Shown in pieces: positions 35,613 to 45,866 of a DNA stretch of 64,000 bases. The position numbers and the translations under genes are program-made. Below the pieces are notes generated by a model. That model was not told the origin of the DNA. It searched no databases and was given only the letters and a program-made list of their open reading frames with translations. This DNA is from Methylobacterium sp. J-048 (GTDB taxonomy: Bacteria; Pseudomonadota; Alphaproteobacteria; Rhizobiales; Beijerinckiaceae): the NCBI RefSeq assembly GCF_022829515.1, contig NZ_JAKSYL010000122.1, forward strand, positions 1 through 64,000. Reading direction: 5' to 3'. Within the stretch, counting starts at the first letter, position 1. The number at the start of each line of letters is the position of its first letter.

Positions 35613-36050
35613 TCAGAAGGGCGAGTTCCGGCTGCCGTTCCGGTTGCCGTTGGAGCTGCCGAGGTTGTTGACGCCATTCAGATTGCCGTTGCCGACGGCG
35701 AAGACGTTGCGGTTACCGTTCAGGTTACCGTTCAGGTTGCCAGTGTTCAGGTTGCCGTTGCCGTTGCCGTTGCCGATGCCGACGAAGTTGGCGTTCCCGT
35801 TCAGGTTGCCGTTGCCCGATCCGATGTTGCCGTTCCCGTTCAGGTTGCCGTTCAGGTTGCCCAGGTTGAGGTTGCCGTTGCCGTTGCCGTTGAGCGAGCC
35901 GGCATTCGCGTTGCCGTTTCCGTTGCCGTTGCCGGAACCGACGTTGCCGTTGCCGTTGCCATTGCCGTTACCCACCACCTGAGCCGACGCCAGCGAGGGC
36001 ATGCCGGCGAGGGCGAGAGCGGCGACGGCCGAGAGTAGGATGGTCCTCAT
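35613..36050 (-). CDS. Secreted Gly-Asn repeat protein 3
   Basis: The 145-residue product has a signal peptide (MRTILLSAVAALALAGMPSL, cut near ASAQ). The remainder is N-x-N-x repeat with Gly, Leu, Ile, Ala and Val in the x positions. An internal duplication of about 30 residues is visible: LNLGNLNGNLNGNGN and LNTGNLNGNLNGNRN are corresponding blocks. AGGAGG lies 7-8 bases before the ATG. It is the first gene of the minus-strand repeat cluster and diverges from the sensor kinase at 36451. Confidence 0.72.
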   Translation of the reverse strand: MRTILLSAVAALALAGMPSLASAQVVGNGNGNGNGNVGSGNGNGNGNANAGSLNGNGNGNLNLGNLNGNLNGNGNIGSGNGNLNGNANFVGIGNGNGNGNLNTGNLNGNLNGNRNVFAVGNGNLNGVNNLGSSNGNRNGSRNSPF

Positions 36051-36450
36051 CGCGCATTCCTCCTGTCCGATGCATGCCCAATCTCATTTGCGGGTTGGGA
36101 CATGCGGTGCGTTGCTCGGGTTGAACAACACGTTCAGGTTGCAGCGTGGGTCCGGCGATGAATAGCCGTAAATCTGAGCTAACCTGTGTTGGCTACGCCT
36201 TTTGGATAATGAACCGCATTAGTCTTCGGCAAATCGCTCCGTTATTTTCCATATTATCGAGCAATCGTAAAATTATTTGATCAATACACATCATGATATT
36301 CAATAATCATGGTATTTCATTTGATCTAATGCCGACATCTTGGACAATAATACCGGTTTTGATTTTGGTGAATTCAACGTATATTCCTAAGTAAGCGGCT
36401 ACGAGCCGCGATGTTGATGTCGTCCGCAACGACGGAGGGGAGACGCGGCG
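36051..36450. promoter_or_regulatory. Divergent AT-rich region between repeat gene 3 and the sensor kinase
   Basis: The 400 bases must carry promoters for both directions. They are markedly AT-rich from about 36180 to 36400. An imperfect inverted repeat GCATGCCCAA...TTGGGACATGC lies near 36072-36106. I see no clear sigma70 pair and no gene. Confidence 0.35.
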
Positions 36451-37599
36451 GTGCAGAGATCGGAACGCACGCGATCTGGTCGGGGAACGGAAGCCCAGCA
36501 CGGCCTCTCGGCGCGCGACCTGCGCGAGACCCTCGACGAGATCGGTATCTGCACGTGGTCACTGAACCCCGCGACCGGCCGGGTCGCCATCTCCAAGAAT
36601 TGCCACCACGTGCTTGGCGTTCCGGCGCGGTGCCTGCCCGATCACGATGCTTTCCAGGCTGTCGTGCATCCCGAAGATCGCGCCGCCCGGGCCGCGGCGG
36701 TTCGCTGGGCGCTGGAACACGGCGGCCGCTACAGCATCGAGTATCGCGTTCGCCAAGCTGACGGCGAGTTACGCTGGGTGCGCTCCCACGGGCGGGCTGA
36801 GATCGGTGGCGGTGCGCGCATGACCCGCTTCCGCGGCATCGTCTATCGTATCGACGAGCACCGGCAAGCCGAGGCGCGCCTGCAGCGCCTCCAAGCCGAT
36901 CTCATCCACGTCTCGCGGCTCTCCGCCATGGGCGAGATGGCTTCGGCCCTCGCTCACGAACTCAACCAGCCGCTCGGAGCGATCAGCAACTACGCGGCTG
37001 CGTGCGACCACTTCCTCGCGGAGCCCGGAAACGCGCAGATCGACGCGGCGCGCACAGCGCTTGCCGCTGCAGCCAAACAATCGCAGCGGGCGGGGGCGAT
37101 CATCCGACGGCTGCGGGACTTCGTGACCCGGGGCGAGACGGACCGGCGGCTGGAGAGCGTCGCGGGGCTCATCGACGATGCCTGCGATCTCGCCCTCGTC
37201 GGAGCCCGGGAACAGGGCGTCGAGGCGCGGATCGATCCGGGGCCGCCAGGGATCCGCGTTCTCGCCGACCGCGTGCAGATTCAGCAGGTTCTGGTCAACC
37301 TGATCCGTAACGCCTGCGAGGCGTTACGGGACAGCGCACGTCGGCACCTGGCGATCGTCGCAGCCGCACACGGCGATGGCTTCGTCTGCATCAGCGTCTC
37401 GGATAGCGGGCCTGGTATCGCAGAGGCGGTCGCCGAGACGCTGTTTCTGCCTTTCGTCACGACGAAGTCGACCGGAATGGGCGTCGGATTGTCGGTTAGC
37501 CGGTCGATCGTGCTTGCGCATGGCGGCACGTTCACCGTGGGCAGCTCCGCCTTAGGGGGCGCCACGTTCCGATTCACCCTGCCCGCGGCTGAGGACTGA
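36451..37599 (+). CDS. PAS-domain sensor histidine kinase (FixL/TodS-like)
   Basis: The 382-residue protein has a PAS_3-type domain (about 28-140; GICTWSLNPATGRVAISKNC, EYRVRQADGELRWVRSHGRA). It has a HisKA domain with His169 in ALAHELNQPLGAISNY and an HATPase domain (VLVNLIRNACEAL, SVSDSGPGIAEAV, GMGVGLSVSRSIV). There is no membrane segment, so it senses a cytoplasmic signal. The PAS domain has no obvious FixL-type heme pocket that I can confirm. Its partner regulator starts 1 base after its stop. The GTG start is chosen because GGAGGGGAG lies upstream. Confidence 0.85.
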   Translation: MQRSERTRSGRGTEAQHGLSARDLRETLDEIGICTWSLNPATGRVAISKNCHHVLGVPARCLPDHDAFQAVVHPEDRAARAAAVRWALEHGGRYSIEYRVRQADGELRWVRSHGRAEIGGGARMTRFRGIVYRIDEHRQAEARLQRLQADLIHVSRLSAMGEMASALAHELNQPLGAISNYAAACDHFLAEPGNAQIDAARTALAAAAKQSQRAGAIIRRLRDFVTRGETDRRLESVAGLIDDACDLALVGAREQGVEARIDPGPPGIRVLADRVQIQQVLVNLIRNACEALRDSARRHLAIVAAAHGDGFVCISVSDSGPGIAEAVAETLFLPFVTTKSTGMGVGLSVSRSIVLAHGGTFTVGSSALGGATFRFTLPAAED

Positions 37600-37600
37600 C

Positions 37601-38212
37601 ATGAAGGCGGTCTCGATTCCGACGATCCACGTCGTAGACGACGACGATGCGATGCGCCATTCGCTCGCGCTCCTCCTCGGGGTGTTCGGGCATCGCGTCG
37701 TCGAGCATACCGGGGCGGCCACGCTGATCGAGGAGCCCGGCCGCTTGAACGGCTGCATCGTGGCCGACCTGCGCATGCCGCACATCGATGGATTGGAGAT
37801 GCTGGCGCGCCTCCGAGCCGCCGGCTCGATGGTACCCGTCGTGATGATGACCGGGCACGGGGACGTGCCGACCGCGGTGCGGGCCATCAAGCTCGGGGCC
37901 TGCGACTTCCTGGAAAAACCATTCGAGGCTGCCCTCCTGCTCGACGCTGTCCGGACGGCCCTCGTCGGGGACGATGGCACCCGGCCGACCAGCGACGACG
38001 CGGATTTCGCCGCGCAGGTTCACCGCTTGACGGGACGCGAGCGCGATGTCCTTCACCACGTCCTCCTCGGACGCACCAACAAGGAGATCGGGCAGGCACT
38101 GGATATCAGTTACCGCACCGTGGAAATCCACCGCGCCAAGGTCATGTCGAAGACTCGCTGCGCGTGCGTTCAGACTTTGGTGCGCAGAGCCGCGCGACTG
38201 TCGATGATTTAG
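37601..38212 (+). CDS. FixJ-family response regulator
   Basis: The 203-residue protein has a receiver domain with acidic pocket VVDDDDAM, phosphoacceptor Asp56 (IVADLRMPHIDG), MMTGHGD and Lys in FLEKPF. It also has a C-terminal LuxR-type helix-turn-helix (LTGRERDVLHHVLLGRTNKE). The recognition region is TVEIHRAKVM. It is the partner of the kinase at 36451. Likely targets are the divergent repeat genes or the exporter downstream, but this is inferred only from position. Confidence 0.87.
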   Translation: MKAVSIPTIHVVDDDDAMRHSLALLLGVFGHRVVEHTGAATLIEEPGRLNGCIVADLRMPHIDGLEMLARLRAAGSMVPVVMMTGHGDVPTAVRAIKLGACDFLEKPFEAALLLDAVRTALVGDDGTRPTSDDADFAAQVHRLTGRERDVLHHVLLGRTNKEIGQALDISYRTVEIHRAKVMSKTRCACVQTLVRRAARLSMI

Positions 38213-38506
38213 ATTTCTTTTAATTTATTTCTGTTTTATCTATTAGACGAATATGAAAGTCGCCGCGCAGCAATCTGTTTTATTTGATTATTTAAATTCA
38301 GACGTTTCTAGAAAAATTCTTCAGGTTTGACAGAATAAAACTTCAGAGAGGACGATATAAGTACAAACACTTACGGGTTCGGGGTGAGTTCCCAAGCGCG
38401 ACAATCTCTGTAACCAAGAGCGATGGCCGGGGCAGAGATCCGGGCCGAATCCGCGAGATCCGGGCCTTACCGGACATACGAAGCGGACAGGTGGGAGGTC
38501 TCGCAG
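38213..38506. other. AT-rich spacer between the response regulator and the exporter operon
   Basis: These 294 bases are AT-rich up to about 38370. TTGACA (38327-38332) and TATAAG (38356-38361) both match consensus, but the 23-base spacer is too long for a normal sigma70 promoter. No gene is seen. Confidence 0.4.
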
Positions 38507-39916
38507 ATGGCGCGCTGGTTGCCCGGCAATCTGATGTCGCTCGGCATCGCGGCGATCTCCGCCTTTGCCTTGCTCACCTACGCCAATCCCGATGTCGGCC
38601 TGTTCGAGTCGACGCAGCGCGGATCGCCGGCAGCGGCTGCCGTCAACGAGGCTGCCGCCCCGGCATTCGAGGCGGGTCGCTTCATCACGGCTCCGATCCA
38701 GCGCGGTTCCCTGGAGCAACTCATCACCGCCACGGGCACTGTGCAGCCGGTCGATACGGTCGAAGTGGGCTCGCAGCTGCCGGGGCAGATCGCCCGGCTG
38801 TACGTCGATTTCAACGACCGGGTCCGCCTCGGCGATCCGCTCGCGGAACTCGACCAGCGCAGCTTCAAGGCCAAAGTCGAGGAGAATCGCGCGGCCCTCG
38901 ACATGGCGTTGGCCAACGTCAAGGTTCAGCAGGCCCGTCTCGACCGGGCCCGGATCGATCTCGACAACGCCCGCGGCAACAAGGCGGTCCTTCAGGCCAA
39001 GGTCGAGAGTGCCCAGGCGGTGCAACTCGCGGCCGAGCGCAATCTCGACCGGAAGATGACCCTGCGGTCGCGCGAGGTCGCTTCACCGGCGTCCCTGGAA
39101 GAAGCTCAGACCGATCTGGCTTCCCGGAAGGCGCAGACTCGGGAAGCGAGTTCGATTCTCGACCTCAACGGCTTCGCGGTGGAGGCCGCCGTGGCGGAGG
39201 TTCGGCGCCTCGAAGCCGAATTCACGCAAGCCCGGGCGGCGGTGCCTCAACGCCAGGCGAGCCTCAAGGGCGCGGAGATCGACCTCGACCGGACGGTGAT
39301 ACGATCCCCCACGGATGGCGTGGTGGTCGGCCGCTTCGTCAACCAGGGTCAGACGCTGGCGGCAGGCCTGGAGGTTCGCACCGCCTTCAACATCGCCAAG
39401 AATCTCGCCGAGATGGAAGTCCATGCCCGCGTGGACGAGACCGATATCGGCCGGGTCGCGGCGGGGCAGCGCGCGACGTTCGGCGTGGACGCCTATCCGG
39501 GCCGGCGGTTCGAGGCCGTGGTCCGGCAGGTCCGGAAGGCGCCGCTCATGACGCAGAACGTCGTCACCTACACGGTGGTCCTCAAGACCGACAATCGCGA
39601 CGGCTTGCTCCTGCCCGGGATGACCGCGCTGGTGAAGCTGACGATCCACAAGGACGAGGACGTCCTGAAGGTGCCGCTGGCGGCCCTGCGATTCCGACCG
39701 GAAGGCACCGCGCCCCGCGATCCGGCCGCCCCCGCGGTCTGGGTGCGGGCCGCTGACGGGAGCCTCGAAGCCGTCCGGGTCGAAACCGGATCGACCAGCG
39801 CGGACCTGGTCGCGCTGCGGGCAGGCGGCCGCCTCGCCGAAGGCAGCGAGGTCGTGGTCGGGCAAGCCGAGATGCGGACGGGCCGCCGCCTGTTCGGCGT
39901 GCGGCTGGGGTTCTGA
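38507..39916 (+). CDS. MacA-like periplasmic adaptor subunit of an ABC exporter
   Basis: The chosen ATG is 8 bases after GGGAGG and gives 469 residues. It has one N-terminal membrane helix, a biotinyl-lipoyl-like domain (TATGTVQPVDTVEVGSQLPG), a long coiled coil (about 130-250), and a barrel domain with LDRTVIRSPTDGVVVGRFVN and VVTYTVVLKTDNRDGLLLPG. This is the MacA/HlyD family that bridges an inner-membrane pump to an outer-membrane channel. The ATPase and permease follow immediately. No TolC gene is in the window. An in-frame ATG at 38423 lacks a good ribosome binding site. Confidence 0.85.
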   Translation: MARWLPGNLMSLGIAAISAFALLTYANPDVGLFESTQRGSPAAAAVNEAAAPAFEAGRFITAPIQRGSLEQLITATGTVQPVDTVEVGSQLPGQIARLYVDFNDRVRLGDPLAELDQRSFKAKVEENRAALDMALANVKVQQARLDRARIDLDNARGNKAVLQAKVESAQAVQLAAERNLDRKMTLRSREVASPASLEEAQTDLASRKAQTREASSILDLNGFAVEAAVAEVRRLEAEFTQARAAVPQRQASLKGAEIDLDRTVIRSPTDGVVVGRFVNQGQTLAAGLEVRTAFNIAKNLAEMEVHARVDETDIGRVAAGQRATFGVDAYPGRRFEAVVRQVRKAPLMTQNVVTYTVVLKTDNRDGLLLPGMTALVKLTIHKDEDVLKVPLAALRFRPEGTAPRDPAAPAVWVRAADGSLEAVRVETGSTSADLVALRAGGRLAEGSEVVVGQAEMRTGRRLFGVRLGF

Positions 39917-39917
39917 G

Positions 39918-40622
39918 ATGTCGCTCCTCTCGCTCGAAGCCGTGCACCGGACGTTCCAGGTGGGGACCGTGTCGGTGCCGGTCATTCGCGACATCACCCT
40001 CGGGGTCGAGGCGGGCGATTGCGTCGCGATCATGGGCCCGTCCGGATCCGGCAAGAGCACCCTGATGAACATGGTCGGGCTCCTCGATCGCCCCACCTCG
40101 GGCTCGATCCGCCTCGACGGCAAGGACACGGCGCGGCTGTCCGATGACGCTCGGGCTCGGATGCGCCGGGACTGGATCGGCTTCGTGTTCCAATCCTACA
40201 ACCTGCTCCCGCGCAGCACCGCGGTGGAGAACGTGGAGTTGCCGCTGATCTATGCCGGCGTGGCGCCGCGCCTGCGCCGCCTGCGCGCCCGTGCCGCCCT
40301 GGAATCGGTCGGCATGTCGATCCGGGAGGCGCACTTCCCCTCGCAGCTCTCGGGGGGCGAGCAGCAGCGGGTGGCGATCGCGCGCGCCCTCGTGGGCGAA
40401 CCGGCGGTCCTCCTGGCCGACGAGCCGACCGGGGCGCTGGACAGCCGGACCGGCGCGGAGATCCTCGACCTGTTCCGCCAGCTCAATCGCGGCGGGCAGA
40501 CCGTCGTGATGATCACCCACGACGCCGCCGTGGCGGCCCATTGCGCGCGTACGGTTCACCTGCGCGATGGCCGGGTCGTCGACGACGTGCGTCAGGGATC
40601 CAGGCGGGCGGATGCCGCATGA
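39918..40622 (+). CDS. MacB-type ABC exporter ATPase (separate subunit)
   Basis: The 234-residue protein has Walker A GPSGSGKS, Q-loop VFQSYNLLPRSTAVENV, signature LSGGEQQRVAIARALVG, Walker B VLLADEPTGALD and H-loop VVMITHDAAVAAHC. These are diagnostic of the LolD/MacB ATPase group. In E. coli MacB the ATPase is fused to the permease, whereas here it is a separate gene with a four-base overlap to the permease. It begins one base after the adaptor stop. Confidence 0.87.
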   Translation: MSLLSLEAVHRTFQVGTVSVPVIRDITLGVEAGDCVAIMGPSGSGKSTLMNMVGLLDRPTSGSIRLDGKDTARLSDDARARMRRDWIGFVFQSYNLLPRSTAVENVELPLIYAGVAPRLRRLRARAALESVGMSIREAHFPSQLSGGEQQRVAIARALVGEPAVLLADEPTGALDSRTGAEILDLFRQLNRGGQTVVMITHDAAVAAHCARTVHLRDGRVVDDVRQGSRRADAA

Positions 40623-41839
40623 GCCTGTCCCAGACCCTCCTGGTCGCGCTGCGGTCCCTGCGCCTGAACCCGATGCGCAGCTTCCTCACCATGCTCGGCA
40701 TCGTCATCGGCGTCGCCTCGGTGGTGACGGTGCTGGCCATCGGCAGCGGCGCACAGGGGCGGGTCGCCGAGCAGATCCGGGCGGTCGGCGCAAACGTCCT
40801 GATGGTCAATCCTGGAGCCGCCCGGAAGGACGGCGTCCGGTTGAAGGCCGGGACCCGCCTGACGCTGACGGAGGGCGACGTCGCGGCGATCATGGAGCAG
40901 GTGCCGCAGATCCGGGTCGCGGCGGGGTCCTTGTCGGGGAGCGCGCAGATCGTCCGCGAGAGCCAGAACTGGAACACCACCGTCAACGGCACCACGAACG
41001 GGCACTTCCTCGTGCGCGACTGGACCTTGTCGGGCGGCCGCTACTTCAACGGGACCGAGCAGAACACCGCGGCCAAGGTCGCCATCCTCGGCAGTGCGGT
41101 CGCGAAGGAGTTGTTCGCCCGCGACAACCCGGTCGGGGCCGAGGTGCGCATCATGAGCGTGCCCTTCGAAGTGATCGGCGTGCTCGACGCCAAGGGGCCG
41201 GACCAGGACGACGTCGTCTTCGTCCCTTTGGAGACGGCCAAGCTGCGGTTTCTCGGCAGCGCCAGCGGCGTCAACCGCGACGCGGTCGCCTACATCGTGG
41301 CCAAGGCCGTTTCGGACGAGGCGATGGTGCGGGCGCGGACGGAGATCGAGGAGCTTCTGCGCCAGCGTCACCGGATCCTCGACGGGCAGGAGGACGATTT
41401 CAAGGTGTCCGACCCGGCGGCCGCGATGGACGCCCAGCGTGGCGCCACCCGCACCATCGCGCTGCTGCTCACCTCCGTGGCGGGCGTGTCCCTGCTGGTC
41501 GGCGGCATCAGCATCATGAACATCATGACGGTCACCGTGACCGAGCGCACCCGGGAGATCGGGATCCGCCGCGCGGTCGGCGCGCGCGGGGCCGACATCC
41601 GGCTCCAGTTCCTCGCGGAAGCCCTGGTGCTCTGTCTGCTGGGCGGTCTCGCCGGCGTCGTTGTCGGCACCGGGATCTCGCTGACCGTCGCCCGGTCGGC
41701 AGGCTGGGCGACCGTCATCGACGCGCAGGCGATCGTCCTATCGGTCGGGTTCTCGGCGCTGGTCGGCCTGTTCTTCGGATACTACCCGGCCCACCGAGCC
41801 TCCCGGCTCGACCCGGTCGAAGCGCTCAAAATGGAATGA
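40619..41839 (+). CDS. MacB-type ABC exporter permease (FtsX fold)
   Basis: ATG at 40619 in ATGA gives 406 residues. It has an N-terminal membrane helix (LTMLGIVIGVASVVTVLAIG), a large periplasmic MacB_PCD domain, and three C-terminal helices with VGGISIMNIMTVTVTERTRE and EIGIRRAVGARGADIRLQFL. Family members export peptides, lipoproteins, macrolides or siderophores. Its neighbours suggest that the secreted Gly-Asn proteins or a related peptide should be considered as cargo, although those carry ordinary Sec signals. Confidence 0.87.
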   Translation: MSLSQTLLVALRSLRLNPMRSFLTMLGIVIGVASVVTVLAIGSGAQGRVAEQIRAVGANVLMVNPGAARKDGVRLKAGTRLTLTEGDVAAIMEQVPQIRVAAGSLSGSAQIVRESQNWNTTVNGTTNGHFLVRDWTLSGGRYFNGTEQNTAAKVAILGSAVAKELFARDNPVGAEVRIMSVPFEVIGVLDAKGPDQDDVVFVPLETAKLRFLGSASGVNRDAVAYIVAKAVSDEAMVRARTEIEELLRQRHRILDGQEDDFKVSDPAAAMDAQRGATRTIALLLTSVAGVSLLVGGISIMNIMTVTVTERTREIGIRRAVGARGADIRLQFLAEALVLCLLGGLAGVVVGTGISLTVARSAGWATVIDAQAIVLSVGFSALVGLFFGYYPAHRASRLDPVEALKME

Positions 41840-41846
41840 TGGGTTT

Positions 41847-41863
41847 GTCGGATAAGCTCCGAC
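41847..41863 (+). repeat. Short hairpin before the LuxR-type gene
   Basis: GTCGGA and TCCGAC enclose TAAGC, just upstream of the AAGGAGG ribosome binding site of the next gene. It could modulate expression of the regulator relative to the exporter genes. Confidence 0.4.
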
Positions 41864-41879
41864 GCAGAAGGAGGTAACG

Positions 41880-42161
41880 ATGGTCCAACCGTGCGCGCGA
41901 ACCGTTCTCGCCGACACCCGCCTGGCCTTGACCGCACGCGAGCAGGAGATCATCCGGCATATCGCTCTCGGCGCACAGAATGACGGTATCGCCTACGAGA
42001 TGGGAATCTCGGCCAATACTGTGAAAACGCATATCGGCAACATCATGCGCAAATTCGGACTGCACAACAGGACCCAGATCGCGATGCTGCTGACGCCCCG
42101 CGTGACGACCGCCACACCGGTCCGGCCCGGGCGCACCCTATCCCCGCGCCTCACGCCGTAG
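41880..42161 (+). CDS. Small LuxR-family (GerE-type) DNA-binding protein
   Basis: The 93-residue protein is almost only a helix-turn-helix: LTAREQEIIRHIALGAQNDG, AYEMGISANTVKTHIGNIMR and KFGLHNRTQIAM. It lacks a receiver or ligand domain, like the small GerE-type regulators. AAGGAGG (41868-41874) stands 5 bases before the ATG, one of the strongest ribosome binding sites in the window. It lies 40 bases after the exporter permease and probably belongs to that operon. Confidence 0.8.
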   Translation: MVQPCARTVLADTRLALTAREQEIIRHIALGAQNDGIAYEMGISANTVKTHIGNIMRKFGLHNRTQIAMLLTPRVTTATPVRPGRTLSPRLTP

Positions 42162-42174
42162 CGGACGACGCCGG

Positions 42175-42846
42175 TCAGCGGGGTGGCTCTGCCTGGGCGC
42201 GCCGGCGCCGCTTGATCGAGGCGGGGCGGGGAAGAGGAGGCTCGAACTCGGATCGGGCATCCCTGCCGAGGTCGGCGACCGCGGCATCATCCCCGGAGGG
42301 CGAGAAGCCGACGGCCCGCTGCGTCTCCGCGCCGGGGCCGGCGAGGCAGCGCACGCCCTCGACGGCGAGCGCCAGGGCGACGTCGGGATCGTTGCACAGG
42401 ATCTGCGTGGCCGCGATCCGGTGGCCGAGGCTGTACAGGGTCCGCGCGTAGAGACGCAGGTTGCACCCCTTGTCGGTCATTGTGCTCCCGATCGTGACAC
42501 CGATCCCGGGACCGGCCCCGCCGACGCTCGCGCTGCCGAGGCAGCTCTCGATCCCGGCCGCCGCCAGCCCCGGCGCCCAAACGCCCGGCGTGTTCCGTCC
42601 GCTGCCGCCGCCAACACTCACCGAACTCGACGACCCCGCCGCGGCCGCGGCGGCCAGCGTGTTGTTGCTGCCGTTGCCGTTACCATTGCCGTTGCCGGCT
42701 CCGGAATTGCCGATCCCGTTGCCGGCCCCGACCTGGGCCTGCGCGGCCGTCCCCATGACGAGAGCGAGCGCGAGGAAGAACAAACGACCCACGGGCAACC
42801 CTCCCATCGGCGAGCGGCAGCGGAGGCTACACGGCACCCGTGCCAT
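42175..42846 (-). CDS. Secreted protein with Gly-Asn segment and conserved C-terminal domain (repeat protein 4)
   Basis: The product has a signal peptide (from the in-frame ATG at 42807: GRLFFLALALVMGTAAQAQV), then VGAGNGIGNSGAGNGNGNGN. A Ser/Gly/Ala linker leads to a domain with two or three cysteines (IESCLGSASVGGAG, DKGCNLRLYARTLYSLGHRI, AATQILCNDPDVALALAVEG). The tail is basic and Pro-rich. I do not recognise the domain. Its repeat links it to the proteins at 34591-36050. It is convergent with the LuxR-type gene. The start at 42846 is possible but adds 13 residues before the signal. Confidence 0.6.
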   Translation of the reverse strand: MARVPCSLRCRSPMGGLPVGRLFFLALALVMGTAAQAQVGAGNGIGNSGAGNGNGNGNGSNNTLAAAAAAGSSSSVSVGGGSGRNTPGVWAPGLAAAGIESCLGSASVGGAGPGIGVTIGSTMTDKGCNLRLYARTLYSLGHRIAATQILCNDPDVALALAVEGVRCLAGPGAETQRAVGFSPSGDDAAVADLGRDARSEFEPPLPRPASIKRRRRAQAEPPR

Positions 42847-42894
42847 CGTTCAAAGGCTGCTGAAGCTCGTCAATAGCCGGTGCGGCTTAGAATA

Positions 42895-42921
42895 GTACTC
42901 AAGATCGGAATACTTGAGTAC
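42895..42921. promoter_or_regulatory. Perfect 9-bp inverted repeat upstream of repeat protein 4
   Basis: GTACTCAAG (42895-42903) and CTTGAGTAC (42913-42921) are separated by 9 bases, a spacing of two helical turns typical of a dimer operator. It lies about 50 bases before the gene start on the minus strand. The remaining bases up to 43091 show no gene. Confidence 0.5.
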
Positions 42922-43091
42922 GTTTCCCGAATTTTGAGGTCTGCGGCAAAAATGGCGACACCGTTCGGGCTGCCGCTTCTTCGACCTTTCGGTGAAGGCA
43001 GGTTCCATAGGACGTATGAGATCGGGATGAGCGACGGGCGCCAGTAGCCTGGAAGGCCCGACGCTCATTGATGCGGTAGTCTCGGGCAGGT

Positions 43092-43226
43092 GACCGGCGA
43101 GCCTACGAGGACCGGCGAGCCTACGACGACATCGTCGACCGGTTCTGCCACGCCTGCAATCGCCTCATCGATCAACCCCGGACGATCATGTCCCTCGGCC
43201 TGCGCGCGTGGGCCTATCGGACATGA
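43092..43226 (+). pseudogene. IS630-family transposase remnant (C-terminal 44 residues)
   Basis: Read in the frame starting at GAC 43092, the DNA encodes RAYDDIVDRFCHACNRLIDQ followed by PRTIMSLGLRAWAYRT and a TGA stop. This matches the usual end of IS630-type transposases (YDxIVDxxCxAWNxLIxxPxxIxSIGxRDWA). An in-frame stop at 43077 cuts off anything upstream, and no other part of the transposase is recognisable. The first 36 bases are two 18-base tandem copies (43092-43109, 43110-43127) that differ at one position, giving DRRAYE-DRRAYD. The remnant ends 17 bases from the gyrB stop. Confidence 0.7.
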
Positions 43227-43242
43227 TCACTGTCGATTGGTA

Positions 43243-45855
<2,613 letters not shown>

Positions 45856-45866
45856 TTAACGTTGCG

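Noticed and set aside
35156..35982. Plus-strand open frames rich in Leu-Pro and Phe-Pro repeats
   Set aside because: They are the antisense of the Gly-Asn repeats. The minus-strand frames have signal peptides, good ribosome binding sites and complete starts and stops.
34984..36050. Tandem repeats considered as a CRISPR or satellite array
   Set aside because: Unit lengths are multiples of three, spacers are not unique, and the repeats keep an open frame with signal peptides, so they are coding.
38327..38361. TTGACA and TATAAG as a promoter for the exporter operon
   Set aside because: The spacer is 23 bases, too long for a normal sigma70 promoter.
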